Origin: Pseudovibrio axinellae
Lineage (GTDB): Bacteria > Pseudomonadota > Alphaproteobacteria > Rhizobiales > Stappiaceae
Reading direction: 5' to 3'
Length of the DNA stretch: 64,000 bases
NCBI RefSeq assembly: GCF_900110875.1
Contig: NZ_FOFM01000011.1
Coordinates: forward strand, 1-64,000
A model generated the notes under the pieces. It was not told the origin of the DNA. It made no database searches and saw only the letters and a list, made by a program, of their open reading frames with translations. Positions 47,703 to 56,089 of the stretch are shown here, piece after piece; the first letter of the stretch is position 1; every line of letters begins with the position of its first letter. Both the position numbers and the translations under genes were made by a program.

Positions 47703-47738
47703 AAGAAAACCCGCTCACAGATGTGAGCAGGTTTTCTT
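47703..47738 (-). terminator. Terminator of the idr-HEAT operon
   Basis: AAGAAAACC with GCTCACA and the mirrored TGTGAGC with GGTTTTCTT form a long stem with a 2-base apex and one central mismatch. On the minus strand it is followed by TTTTTT, about 75 bases after the HEAT gene stop. It also isolates the aldo/keto reductase gene. Confidence 0.88.
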
Positions 47739-47813
47739 ACTACTAATTCAACGCCAGATAAACACCGATGCCTGTTCTGCGGCACGGTTTCCTAGCATTC
47801 ACCCGAGGCGATC

Positions 47814-50180
47814 TCAGGCAATGTATTTGTTAAGTACCTCTAGAGCAGCGAGTTTTCGAGAGATCCCGCCATCGAGCCATCCAGCAGCAGCTCCAATGAC
47901 ACTTTGAGAAGAATAGCAGCGCAAGCAAGTTGCAGCCCCAGAAATAAGGACACCATTTTCCATTTGAGCTGCTTCAAATATGTCATCTAAAGCGCCCGTA
48001 TCGACCTGAGCGCTTACAAGCTCCAAAGCTGTTACGCGCAAACGTCTGCGCGGGCTCTGCAAATAACCGCGCACATCGATATCGACTCCAGGTCTGTCTG
48101 AAAGAACCTTCAAAGCAGATGCAGCAACGGCGTCAGTCCTATCTTTCAGGCTGGCTTCTACAAACGCAGCCGCCTTGGGGTTGGTGGAATGCCCCAGCAA
48201 CTGAACACGCATTGCACGCACAGCAACGTCGTTTTCCGGTGGCAACGCAAGAATCTGCTCAACAGCCTCTTCAGAGAGCAGGACCCCGTTACCAGCCAAG
48301 TGAACAAGGCTTTGGCTAGCTGCAAAACGAACCTGCATTTTACGGTCTGCCAATGCAATTACCAATGCATCGATCAGCTCACGACGTTTCGCATCTCCGC
48401 AAATGCGCAAAGCCAGCAGGCGAATATCCAACGCCGGGTCGTCTGGACGGCCCGGAACGACGCGCTTTTTCTCGATTGTCTCGTTCGCAAGCTCAAGAAA
48501 ATGCATGTCTTTCTTACCAAGCTCAACCGGCTCTTCCGCCAATTTCTCCAGCTCGTCGTCCGTGTTTAGAATTGAACCAAGGGTAGAGCCAGGGAACGCA
48601 ACAACATTTTCAGGAAGGTCTTCAGCGCTTTCAATCGCCCCTTCAGGCACGTTGTCAGGCACACCTTCAGAAACCAAATCGGCAGCACCGGATGTCACTT
48701 TGGCAACGAGATCTTTCGCCGCAACAGCTTCATCTGCAAGCTCCTCCTCGTCAGCCGCCGCAGGCTCAATCACATTGCCTTCACGGTCGATCTGAATACG
48801 AGGCTTCTTGCGCTCACCCTTCCCGTTAATGCCAAGTTCAGAAGGATCTTTCTCTTTCGCGCTATCTAAAATGTCTTGCTCATGCGCTTCAGGCAGGAGT
48901 TTGCCGCAAGCAGCCCATACAAGTTGCACCGCCGCATTGTCAGCGAAATCTCCTTCGCCCTCTGCAAGCTTGGCAAGAGAGTTTAAAGCAGCAAGCCGAA
49001 TTTCCTGAACTGCACTTGTCACCTGCTCTTGAAGGACACCAAAGCCTTCAGTACTTGGCACTTTTCCATGAAGCACTATGAATGCTTTAAGCACCGCCTC
49101 TTCTTTACGATGCGCAAAAATCTCTGCCAGCATCGTCGCAGCTTCCTCACCTTCCAACCTGGCAATAACCGGTATCAAGGCAGCAACAAACACCTCACTT
49201 GCACCACGCAGGGAGCATTCGATACGCTCTTTCAGGGCGTCAGGCTTGGCAATATCACAGTCAGCCAGCTGCTCCAGCGCCATGACACGCAAGGTCTCTT
49301 CGTCATCTTCGAAAGCAACTTTCTCAAGCTTGGCGTAGGAGAGGTTTCCCGGCGCTTTAAGGGCCAGCCGGCGCATTTGCGGCTCACTATCAGCCAGAAG
49401 CACAGCAAGGTCAGCTTCATCACCGCGTGCCATCATCACTTCAGCCGCGGCCACACGCACATCTGGATCAGCATCAGCGAATAAAACCTGAAGGATCTCA
49501 CTCACGCGCTCATCTTGTGCTGTCGAAAGCGCACGCGCCGTATGTTCACGAACACGAGCTGAAGAATCTGTCGCTAGCACTGCCAGTTCGAGCAGACCAG
49601 CAACTCCCATGTCGGAGAGCGCCATCGTCACTTCTGGCCAGATTTCCTGACCAAATGGATCGCGCGCAGCCTCTAGTAACGTAGGGGCAGATCCGTCACA
49701 TTTCAGCGTCCCAAGTGCCAAGATCGATTTACGCTGAACATCCAGCCAATCATCCCACTCAGCTCCATAGCCGTCCCAAGCTACGTCTTCTTCGCAACGT
49801 TCTTTAGCAAGCTTTGTTAGCCACTCTTCCGCAACTGGACCGCCAACAATCGCAAGCCCTTCAATGGCTGCAAGCTTGACCTCAAGAACTGGATCATTTT
49901 GCAAGCTCCAAAGCAGGACTTCAGCATCCAACCCTGTTCCTGCCGAAATAAGAGCGGCGATCACATCGCTACGGACGTCCTCATCCTCATCGCGCAGTGC
50001 ATCAGCAAGCGCGCTGTGTGCAGCAGAACCACCAAACTTTCCAAGCACCTGAGCGGAAAAACATTTTTCACGCTCCTCACCATTCGCAAGCAACTCACAC
50101 AGGATTTTTACAAGTTTTTCGGTCGCTTCTGTTTGCTCAATAGCAAAACCTTGATCCATACGGATGGTTGAAACCGTCAT
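47814..50180 (-). CDS. HEAT-repeat protein encoded downstream of idrA
   Basis: This 788-residue protein consists mainly of HEAT-type helical repeats (for example HSALADALRDEDEDVRSDVIAALI, and SARVREHTARALSTAQDERV). Roughly residues 20-450 form one array, then an acidic, low-complexity linker (about 455-555, DEEELADEAVAAKDL) leads to a second array (about 580-788). There is no signal peptide and no membrane segment, so it is cytoplasmic. It has no cysteines arranged for a cofactor. It is the last gene of the operon after the putative iodate reductase subunits, about 108 bases after idrA, and is followed by a terminator. A scaffold or maturation chaperone for the molybdenum enzyme is the best guess; no function is shown. 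Confidence 0.75.
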   Translation of the reverse strand: MTVSTIRMDQGFAIEQTEATEKLVKILCELLANGEEREKCFSAQVLGKFGGSAAHSALADALRDEDEDVRSDVIAALISAGTGLDAEVLLWSLQNDPVLEVKLAAIEGLAIVGGPVAEEWLTKLAKERCEEDVAWDGYGAEWDDWLDVQRKSILALGTLKCDGSAPTLLEAARDPFGQEIWPEVTMALSDMGVAGLLELAVLATDSSARVREHTARALSTAQDERVSEILQVLFADADPDVRVAAAEVMMARGDEADLAVLLADSEPQMRRLALKAPGNLSYAKLEKVAFEDDEETLRVMALEQLADCDIAKPDALKERIECSLRGASEVFVAALIPVIARLEGEEAATMLAEIFAHRKEEAVLKAFIVLHGKVPSTEGFGVLQEQVTSAVQEIRLAALNSLAKLAEGEGDFADNAAVQLVWAACGKLLPEAHEQDILDSAKEKDPSELGINGKGERKKPRIQIDREGNVIEPAAADEEELADEAVAAKDLVAKVTSGAADLVSEGVPDNVPEGAIESAEDLPENVVAFPGSTLGSILNTDDELEKLAEEPVELGKKDMHFLELANETIEKKRVVPGRPDDPALDIRLLALRICGDAKRRELIDALVIALADRKMQVRFAASQSLVHLAGNGVLLSEEAVEQILALPPENDVAVRAMRVQLLGHSTNPKAAAFVEASLKDRTDAVAASALKVLSDRPGVDIDVRGYLQSPRRRLRVTALELVSAQVDTGALDDIFEAAQMENGVLISGAATCLRCYSSQSVIGAAAGWLDGGISRKLAALEVLNKYIA

Positions 50181-50288
50181 GACTGGCTCTTCTCCTCAAG
50201 TCCACTTCTGCAAAAGGGAACACATTCGCCTACCCCTTTGCACAAACGGAAAAGAACTGGCGGGAAGTCCCCGCCAGCTCCAGTTGTT

Positions 50289-52964
50289 TTATGCAATATC
50301 GCGTCGTGCGAAAGACATAGAACGGAAGCTATCCTTGTATGGGGATGTGCCGATCTTTTTGATCCGGCCAACGCCCATCTTGTAGTTGTAGTTTCCGCTG
50401 ATCCAGTCGACTACACGGCCAGAAAGCGCATTGGCTGGCTGGGCTGTGTGCAGGAAGTCCATGTAAAGCATGCCCTTTTTCAGCGCTGGGGTAACAATTG
50501 CTACCGCAGTAATTGCGCCTTCGGTCAGTTCAATATGGCCTTCATCCATCAACTTGGTAAAGGTGAAGTCATCGCCTTCAACGCCAACTGTGGTGTCTGT
50601 CTGAACCGGAATACGGTCAGAGTAGAGCATCACGTAGTCACCGTTTTCGATGCCACGCTCGGCAGCATCCTCTGGGTGGAGTTCTACCCAGTTTTCAGGC
50701 CAGCGCTGTACGATGTAAGGACGACGACGGTCATCATAACCAGACTGCCAACGCTCGTTAATACGACCGGAGGTAATCCAAAGCTCGTCTTCTTTCGGCT
50801 TCATCCATGCCCAGTAATCGGAGAACAGGCTCCAAGGGCTTTTCTGGATGTTACACTTACCCGTTTGGGAGTTGAAGTGAGTGAGCTTCTTGTTGAAGCG
50901 GTTTGCTCCAGCAGGTCCGGTTTCTGGCAGCTCACGAGTGGTGTCATGCAGGCGCTTGGTACCCTGAAGGGTGCCATCTTCCAACATAACCACCGGACCC
51001 TGAATGCCGTCAGTTCCAAATTCTGCAAATTTCTCGTGAAGAGTCTTGCCTTCTTTCTGCGCAGCAACCTTCAGCATAAAGAAGTCTTTACGGCTGCCAC
51101 GGGAGAAGCGGGCTGCTTCTTCAAGGACTTGGTTGGAGTCTTTCCAATCGTACCCTTTGAAGCCCATTTTCTTCGCAAGATTTGCAACAATCCACCAGTC
51201 TGGCTTAGCTTCGCCCGGTGCATCGTAGAATTTTGGATACAGACGCAGACGACGCTCACCGTTTGCACGGGTGAAGTTTTCTTCGCCCCAACCAGAAGCT
51301 GGGAAGACGATGTCTGCAAAGCGTGCACCAATCGGATCTACAAGGTAGATGTCCTGGTTCACGACAACCATGCCGCCACTATCAACACGTGCTTTCAGTG
51401 TGTCGATAATTGTCTGCTTGTCGTAGGAACGGATCTGATGCGGATTTTGCACAGTCAGTTCTTCAAATTTTGCAGACAAAGACTGGGAGCCACACATGGA
51501 CTGAATCCAGGTGTTACCAATCACGTGCGCAAAGCGGGTGTGGCCGCTCATGAGATATCGGTCAGTATCCATCGCACGACGACGACGACCCGGAAGCTTC
51601 TCAGGAGACTTGTTGCGTGGGTAAGAACCACCCTTCAAGCCACCACGCTGGTGACCACCTGCACGGCCAATAACCTGACCTGGGCGACCGCCACAACCGG
51701 TGATAATACCAAGAGAAGAAATCGCATTGGTGTTACCGGTGTTGTTGGACCAGTAGAAGCCTTTCTCGATCATGATGGATGTCTTAGGACGGGAGCCATC
51801 ATCACGAGGTTTTGCCATCCACTCAGCAGCCTTGTAGATCTTCTCTACATCAATTTGAGCAGTTTCAGCAGCCGCTGTTGGTTCGAACTCATCCTGAGCC
51901 ATCAGCCACTTGACGAAGTCATCGTAGCCATTGGTCTGGAATTTGCCCCAAGTGGTACGCCACTGCCAAGGAGTGTTACGAGTACCCTGACCGAAGCCTG
52001 AAGAGCTTTCCCACTTATTGTTAACCCAGTCGCGGATCCATTCAGCATCCTGCCAACCGTTTTCGATGATCACACGAGCAATCGCATTCACAACGAGAAG
52101 GTCAGTACCTGGCTGGATATCAAGCCACAAACCACCATTCTTCTCCGCATAAGCCACACCCGCAGTACGGCGTGGGATCATGAAGATAGCCTTCTGACCG
52201 TTCTGAATGGCTGGCATAATCCAGTCAGTGAACAAAATGGTCTTGGACTCGTAAGGGTCAGTGCCACAGATCAGCAGTGTCTCTGCATCTTTCCAATCCT
52301 GATAGGATGGGCCGAAGTTATCGAAACCTGCATCACGGAAGCCTGGGGTGGACGTCACATCAGACGGAGTGTCATGGAATGTGAAGTTCGCAGTACCAAC
52401 AGAGCGCAGCGCGTACTTGGAGATTGCGTAGGTGTTCTCCATGTAGCCGTAGGAGAATGTTTTCACGCAAAAAGCGTTCTCACCGTGCTTCTTGATAGTG
52501 TGCTTACCAACTTCCGCAGCAACTTCCAGAGCCAGATCCCAGGTGACCGGCATCAAAGTGCCGAACATGCGGATCATTGGTGACTTCAAACGATCGCGAG
52601 TTGGTGTCTGAGGGTTGTAAACCTTCTTCGCCAGCGCACCACCACGGATGGAGGAGTTACCGTTGACGTTGACGTGCTTGGTGTCCTTATCAGGAATGAT
52701 AATGACGTGGTGTGGTTCGCCCTTATGCAGTACAATATTGTACTGGTTAGGAGCAACCCACGGACCAAGCGGATCAACCGGGAAGTCTGCACCAAAGGCA
52801 TTTTCAGCAGCCATCTGGCCACCTACTTTGCCGCCTTTAACAGGCCAGCGGTAGATTTTGTAACCACATGCAACGATGCAGTAATCGCAAGCGGTGGTCA
52901 AAACATCAGCATCTACCGGTGGCAGCGGGATGTTTGTATCGGGAATATAGTAGGGAGTTGACAT
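50289..52964 (-). CDS. idrA: Molybdopterin subunit of putative iodate reductase (arsenite-oxidase family)
   Basis: This 891-residue catalytic subunit belongs to the DMSO-reductase superfamily, close to AioA. Cys26, Cys29 and Cys33 (CDYCIVACGY) with a serine rather than cysteine in NSSIRGG near 105 form a 3Fe-4S site as in AioA. The conserved GRAGGHQRGG keeps the Arg and His of the AioA active site, but the arsenite-binding Glu region (N-S-E-C-H in AioA as I recall it) reads TSTPGF, so arsenite is an unlikely substrate. Two diheme peroxidases and a Rieske subunit are encoded with it, the signature of IdrABP1P2 iodate reductase. It has no signal peptide and would be exported folded together with IdrB by the Tat route. 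AGGAGGGG precedes the ATG. Confidence 0.83.
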   Translation of the reverse strand: MSTPYYIPDTNIPLPPVDADVLTTACDYCIVACGYKIYRWPVKGGKVGGQMAAENAFGADFPVDPLGPWVAPNQYNIVLHKGEPHHVIIIPDKDTKHVNVNGNSSIRGGALAKKVYNPQTPTRDRLKSPMIRMFGTLMPVTWDLALEVAAEVGKHTIKKHGENAFCVKTFSYGYMENTYAISKYALRSVGTANFTFHDTPSDVTSTPGFRDAGFDNFGPSYQDWKDAETLLICGTDPYESKTILFTDWIMPAIQNGQKAIFMIPRRTAGVAYAEKNGGLWLDIQPGTDLLVVNAIARVIIENGWQDAEWIRDWVNNKWESSSGFGQGTRNTPWQWRTTWGKFQTNGYDDFVKWLMAQDEFEPTAAAETAQIDVEKIYKAAEWMAKPRDDGSRPKTSIMIEKGFYWSNNTGNTNAISSLGIITGCGGRPGQVIGRAGGHQRGGLKGGSYPRNKSPEKLPGRRRRAMDTDRYLMSGHTRFAHVIGNTWIQSMCGSQSLSAKFEELTVQNPHQIRSYDKQTIIDTLKARVDSGGMVVVNQDIYLVDPIGARFADIVFPASGWGEENFTRANGERRLRLYPKFYDAPGEAKPDWWIVANLAKKMGFKGYDWKDSNQVLEEAARFSRGSRKDFFMLKVAAQKEGKTLHEKFAEFGTDGIQGPVVMLEDGTLQGTKRLHDTTRELPETGPAGANRFNKKLTHFNSQTGKCNIQKSPWSLFSDYWAWMKPKEDELWITSGRINERWQSGYDDRRRPYIVQRWPENWVELHPEDAAERGIENGDYVMLYSDRIPVQTDTTVGVEGDDFTFTKLMDEGHIELTEGAITAVAIVTPALKKGMLYMDFLHTAQPANALSGRVVDWISGNYNYKMGVGRIKKIGTSPYKDSFRSMSFARRDIA

Positions 52965-52978
52965 GGTATTTCCCCTCC

Positions 52979-53575
52979 TCAGCCCTTGAGATTGTCATAG
53001 CGGCCATAGATCAGCCCGAACATGCCAACGGCGTAAACATCATCGCCATCAACTTCGAGAAGGACCTGTGGCAGACTCTGGTAAGCCTGACCGGAAATGA
53101 AGATACCGTGACGGGTCAGATCAAATGTGGTCAAATGCAATGGGCATGGGCCCAGCGCCTTGTCACCTTTTTGATAAGTACCCTGCAACGGGCCACCCTG
53201 GTGCGTACAAGTGTAGTTGAACGCTACAATGTCCTTTTCCGCACCAATGCCACCACCAGCTTCTTTACCCAGCTTCACGATCATGGATTCAGCGTAAGCG
53301 CCTTCATCCGGGTATGTGAAATCGAGTGGCTCATCTTCTTTCAAATCGGAAAGCTTACAGATGAACTTGCGCTCATACGTGGAGACCATAGCCGGCACCT
53401 TCGCAGAGGAAGGCCCAGACTTAAGGGCTACCATAACCGTGAAGGTAGAAATACCGGAAGTCAGCAGGAACTGACGGCGTGTCATTACACAACGCTTACC
53501 AGTCTTCGCAATTTCCTCAGGGCCGTTCACGACCTCGATCATCTCAGGAGAGACGGACTTAGGTTGATGTGTCAT
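52979..53575 (-). CDS. idrB: Rieske subunit of putative iodate reductase
   Basis: This 198-residue subunit carries a Tat signal (TRRQFLLTSG, twin Arg at 33-34), followed by a hydrophobic stretch and a Rieske domain. The 2Fe-2S ligands are Cys123 and His125 (CTHQGG) and Cys144 and His147 (CPLH). The extra cysteine pair that forms a disulphide in cytochrome bc1 Rieske proteins is absent. The ATG at 53575 has AGGAGG well spaced before it; an upstream GTG is less likely. It passes electrons between periplasmic cytochromes and IdrA and brings IdrA through the Tat system. It lies 12 bases after idrP1 and 14 before idrA. Confidence 0.87.
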   Translation of the reverse strand: MTHQPKSVSPEMIEVVNGPEEIAKTGKRCVMTRRQFLLTSGISTFTVMVALKSGPSSAKVPAMVSTYERKFICKLSDLKEDEPLDFTYPDEGAYAESMIVKLGKEAGGGIGAEKDIVAFNYTCTHQGGPLQGTYQKGDKALGPCPLHLTTFDLTRHGIFISGQAYQSLPQVLLEVDGDDVYAVGMFGLIYGRYDNLKG

Positions 53576-53587
53576 CTCCACCTCCTC

Positions 53588-54733
53588 TTAGTTCGTTACA
53601 GCCGGAAGCGGTGCATATTCAGGAAGCTCAGGAGTTTCCATCAAAAGCCGCTCACCAGTGAAACTCTCAACAAACGCAACCAGATCAGCTTTCTCTTTCT
53701 TGGACAGGCCGAGAGGCTTAAGCAGCTTCGTTTTGTTTTTTGAGAACTCGTTGGTACCACCACCCTGGTTGTAGAATTCTACGACGTCTTCCAGAGTTTC
53801 CAACATGCCATTATGCATGTAAGGAGCTGTGTACTTGGTGTAGCGCAGAGAAGGCACCCGGAATTTACCCAAATCAGCCTTTTCCTTCGTTACAAAGTAA
53901 AGACCCGGATCATCTTTCCATTTCCGGTATTTTTCTTCCGTAGAGCCTTTTGCAAGAAGCTCAAAGCGGAAGGTGATCTGCGCTAATTCGTCAGTTTCCC
54001 AACCATCATAACCAGGAACGCCCAGATTGTAGTATTTCTGGTCAGTCACAAGCGCACCGTTATGGCAGGTAGAACATTCCGCCTTACCGGTGAACAGCTC
54101 CATGCCGCGCTTCTGCTGTTTGGTCAGAGCTTTGTCATCACCAAGCATGTACTTGTCGAATGGAGTGTCTCTCTGCACGAGGGAACGCTCAAACGCAGCA
54201 ATCGCCATGTAAGCATCGCGGATGCTCGGGTATTCGGTTCCAAACACCTCGTTAAAGCGCTTACGATACTCAGGAATGAACGCCAAACGCGCTTCCATCA
54301 TGTCGTCTTCACCATTACCGGCGACACCACCACGAGCAGCTGTACGAGCCTCAGCTTCCAAAGATTTGGAAACACCGGTCCAGAAGTAGTTGCCGTAATA
54401 AGCAGTGTTTACGATAGTTGGCGAGTTACGCCAGTGTGTTGTTCCCGGGTAGCCCAGAGAAATCTTGTCTGGGAAATCCCAGCCAAGCTCAGGTAGATGA
54501 CATGCTGAACACGGCATCGCACTGTTACCGGACAGGCGCGGATCAAAGAACAACAGCTTACCCAACTCAACCTTTTCAGGAGTTGTTGGATTATCTGGTG
54601 GAGCAGGTGGTTCACCCAAAGGAGCAAGTTCAGTTGGACGTTTCTCGGCCGCTTGAACACCAGCCGCAACTGCAACAATGGAAACACCAGCAAGTGCAAT
54701 CGCACCAATGGTTTTTTTGAATGTTGTCATCAT
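53588..54733 (-). CDS. idrP1: Diheme cytochrome c peroxidase/MauG-like protein, first copy
   Basis: This 381-residue protein has a Sec signal (about residues 1-29) and two heme c motifs, CSACH at 75-79 and CSTCH at 220-224. The family motifs LGKLLFFDPRLSGN and RYTKYTAPYMHNGMLETLEDVVEFYNQGG (in pieces) are present. Such proteins reduce hydrogen peroxide in the periplasm. In iodate reductase clusters two of them are thought to remove the peroxide or reactive iodine species made during iodate reduction. It follows idrP2 by nine bases. Which copy matches P1 or P2 of described clusters is not decided here. Confidence 0.85.
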   Translation of the reverse strand: MMTTFKKTIGAIALAGVSIVAVAAGVQAAEKRPTELAPLGEPPAPPDNPTTPEKVELGKLLFFDPRLSGNSAMPCSACHLPELGWDFPDKISLGYPGTTHWRNSPTIVNTAYYGNYFWTGVSKSLEAEARTAARGGVAGNGEDDMMEARLAFIPEYRKRFNEVFGTEYPSIRDAYMAIAAFERSLVQRDTPFDKYMLGDDKALTKQQKRGMELFTGKAECSTCHNGALVTDQKYYNLGVPGYDGWETDELAQITFRFELLAKGSTEEKYRKWKDDPGLYFVTKEKADLGKFRVPSLRYTKYTAPYMHNGMLETLEDVVEFYNQGGGTNEFSKNKTKLLKPLGLSKKEKADLVAFVESFTGERLLMETPELPEYAPLPAVTN

Positions 54734-54742
54734 AGCAGCCCC

Positions 54743-55816
54743 CTAGTTATGCTTGTTTTTCCAGTCTTCGATCAACTCATAAGAGTAATCGTCGGCTGTC
54801 CAAACGTATTCAGGAGTGTCGAAGCTGTTGCCAGACAATGACTTCAGGAATGCAACCAAATTGGCTTTTTCGTTGTCTTTAAGGCGCAATGGCTTAAGAC
54901 GCGCATCTTTGTTGACATCATCACCACCGCCCTGATTGTAAAATTCTACAACTTCTTCAAGGGAGGCCAGCATGCCGTTATGCATGTAAGGCGCGGTGTA
55001 GGTCAGCTCACGAAGAGAAGGGGTCATAAAGGAACGCTTGTTCTCTTCTTTATGATCCAGAATGTATGCGCCCTGATCTTCACGAAGGTTCATGTAGTTG
55101 TTAACGCCCATGAATTTCGCGTAGGTCACATAAGTGATGTGACGCATCGGGTCAGACCAGATATCAGGGTTGTTTGGAACACCGATATTGTGTGGCTGAT
55201 CGTCTGTGAAGCGATTGCCAGAGTGACAGGAAGAACACCCTGCTTTGCCTTTGAAGAGCTCATAACCGCGCTTCTCAGCAAGAGAGAGCTTACCCTCATC
55301 GAAAGCAGAGCCTGTCGACGTAATCGACTTCAAAAATGCTTCTAAAGCACCGCGTGCGCCACCATTAGACGGCTCGCCCTTGCCCGCAGCTTTAAACATT
55401 TCAACGTAGACAGGGTCCTGTTTCAGGCGCTCCTGCATCACGCGCATATCCATGTTCATGATGTATGTCTCTGTGATCATTCCACGAGACACATCATTCA
55501 GGTTTGTACCCAAACGACTATCATGCATCCAGGCTGCCCGGTGTCCGACGTTCGCCAATGTTGGCGTGTTACGGAAACCCTCTGAACCAGTATATGCAGT
55601 AGAAAGCTTTTCGCCATCCGTGAAGCCCTTTGCAGGGTCATGACACGTCGAACAGCTAAAGTTCGTATCACCAGACAAACGGCTATCATAAAATAAGCGT
55701 TTTCCTAGTTCTACTAGAGCAGGATTCTGCTCTATTTTTGCAACAGGCCCTAAATCTGTTGCGAATGCCGCAGTGCTTGTCATTAAAGCAATCGACATAC
55801 CGACGAGAAGGCGCAT
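54743..55816 (-). CDS. idrP2: Diheme cytochrome c peroxidase/MauG-like protein, second copy
   Basis: This 357-residue protein is the first gene of the operon. The ATG at 55816 is preferred over a frame start 48 bases upstream because GGGGGT lies before it and it starts a clean Sec signal (MRLLVGMSIALMTSTAAFA). Heme c motifs are CSTCH at 55-59 and CSSCH at 194-198. It shares the fold and the APYMHNGML region with its neighbour but is clearly diverged, so the duplication is old. FNR boxes upstream suggest induction at low oxygen. Confidence 0.85.
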   Translation of the reverse strand: MRLLVGMSIALMTSTAAFATDLGPVAKIEQNPALVELGKRLFYDSRLSGDTNFSCSTCHDPAKGFTDGEKLSTAYTGSEGFRNTPTLANVGHRAAWMHDSRLGTNLNDVSRGMITETYIMNMDMRVMQERLKQDPVYVEMFKAAGKGEPSNGGARGALEAFLKSITSTGSAFDEGKLSLAEKRGYELFKGKAGCSSCHSGNRFTDDQPHNIGVPNNPDIWSDPMRHITYVTYAKFMGVNNYMNLREDQGAYILDHKEENKRSFMTPSLRELTYTAPYMHNGMLASLEEVVEFYNQGGGDDVNKDARLKPLRLKDNEKANLVAFLKSLSGNSFDTPEYVWTADDYSYELIEDWKNKHN

Positions 55817-55919
55817 TGTTACCCCCAATTTGCCTGGGATGACACCTCCAAGCATTAAGCTCAAACAGCATCTATCCCGGAATACTCAGCATTTCTGCAT
55901 CGTGCACTGAGGCCTTTCA

Positions 55920-55933
55920 TTGATTGCAATCAC
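55920..55933. promoter_or_regulatory. Near-perfect FNR box upstream of the idr operon
   Basis: TTGATTGCAATCAC matches the FNR/ANR consensus TTGAT-N4-ATCAA at nine of ten defined bases. It lies about 104 bases upstream of the idrP2 ATG, in the range for activation of the minus-strand operon. Confidence 0.75.
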
Positions 55934-56018
55934 GCTTCGAATGTAGGGGTTCTAATGAATGATATTTTTCGCTGTTAATCCGGTAACAAAATATTGATTA
56001 AAACTAATCCCTGGAATA

Positions 56019-56032
56019 TTGATTTATATCAA
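56019..56032. promoter_or_regulatory. Perfect FNR box between idr operon and regulator gene
   Basis: TTGATTTATATCAA is an exact TTGAT-N4-ATCAA palindrome, about 58 bases before the Crp/Fnr gene start and about 200 from idrP2. A further half-site, TTGATTAAAACTAA, lies at 55994-56007. It probably serves autoregulation and/or cooperates in idr control. Confidence 0.85.
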
Positions 56033-56089
56033 TGTCCTTTTTGACAGTGTCACTAGGCCAAATCACTTAAGAAGCGGGGAACTTTACGC

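Noticed and set aside
50238-52001. Long plus-strand open frame opposite idrA (587 codons)
   Set aside because: It lies wholly over a well-supported gene on the other strand. It has no ribosome binding site or domain, and its His/Thr/Cys-rich composition is that of a mirror frame.
50289-52964. Arsenite oxidase large subunit (AioA)
   Set aside because: The family is right, but the two diheme peroxidases beside it, the changed Glu region, and no aioX/S/R or cytochrome c552 genes nearby make iodate reductase the better reading.
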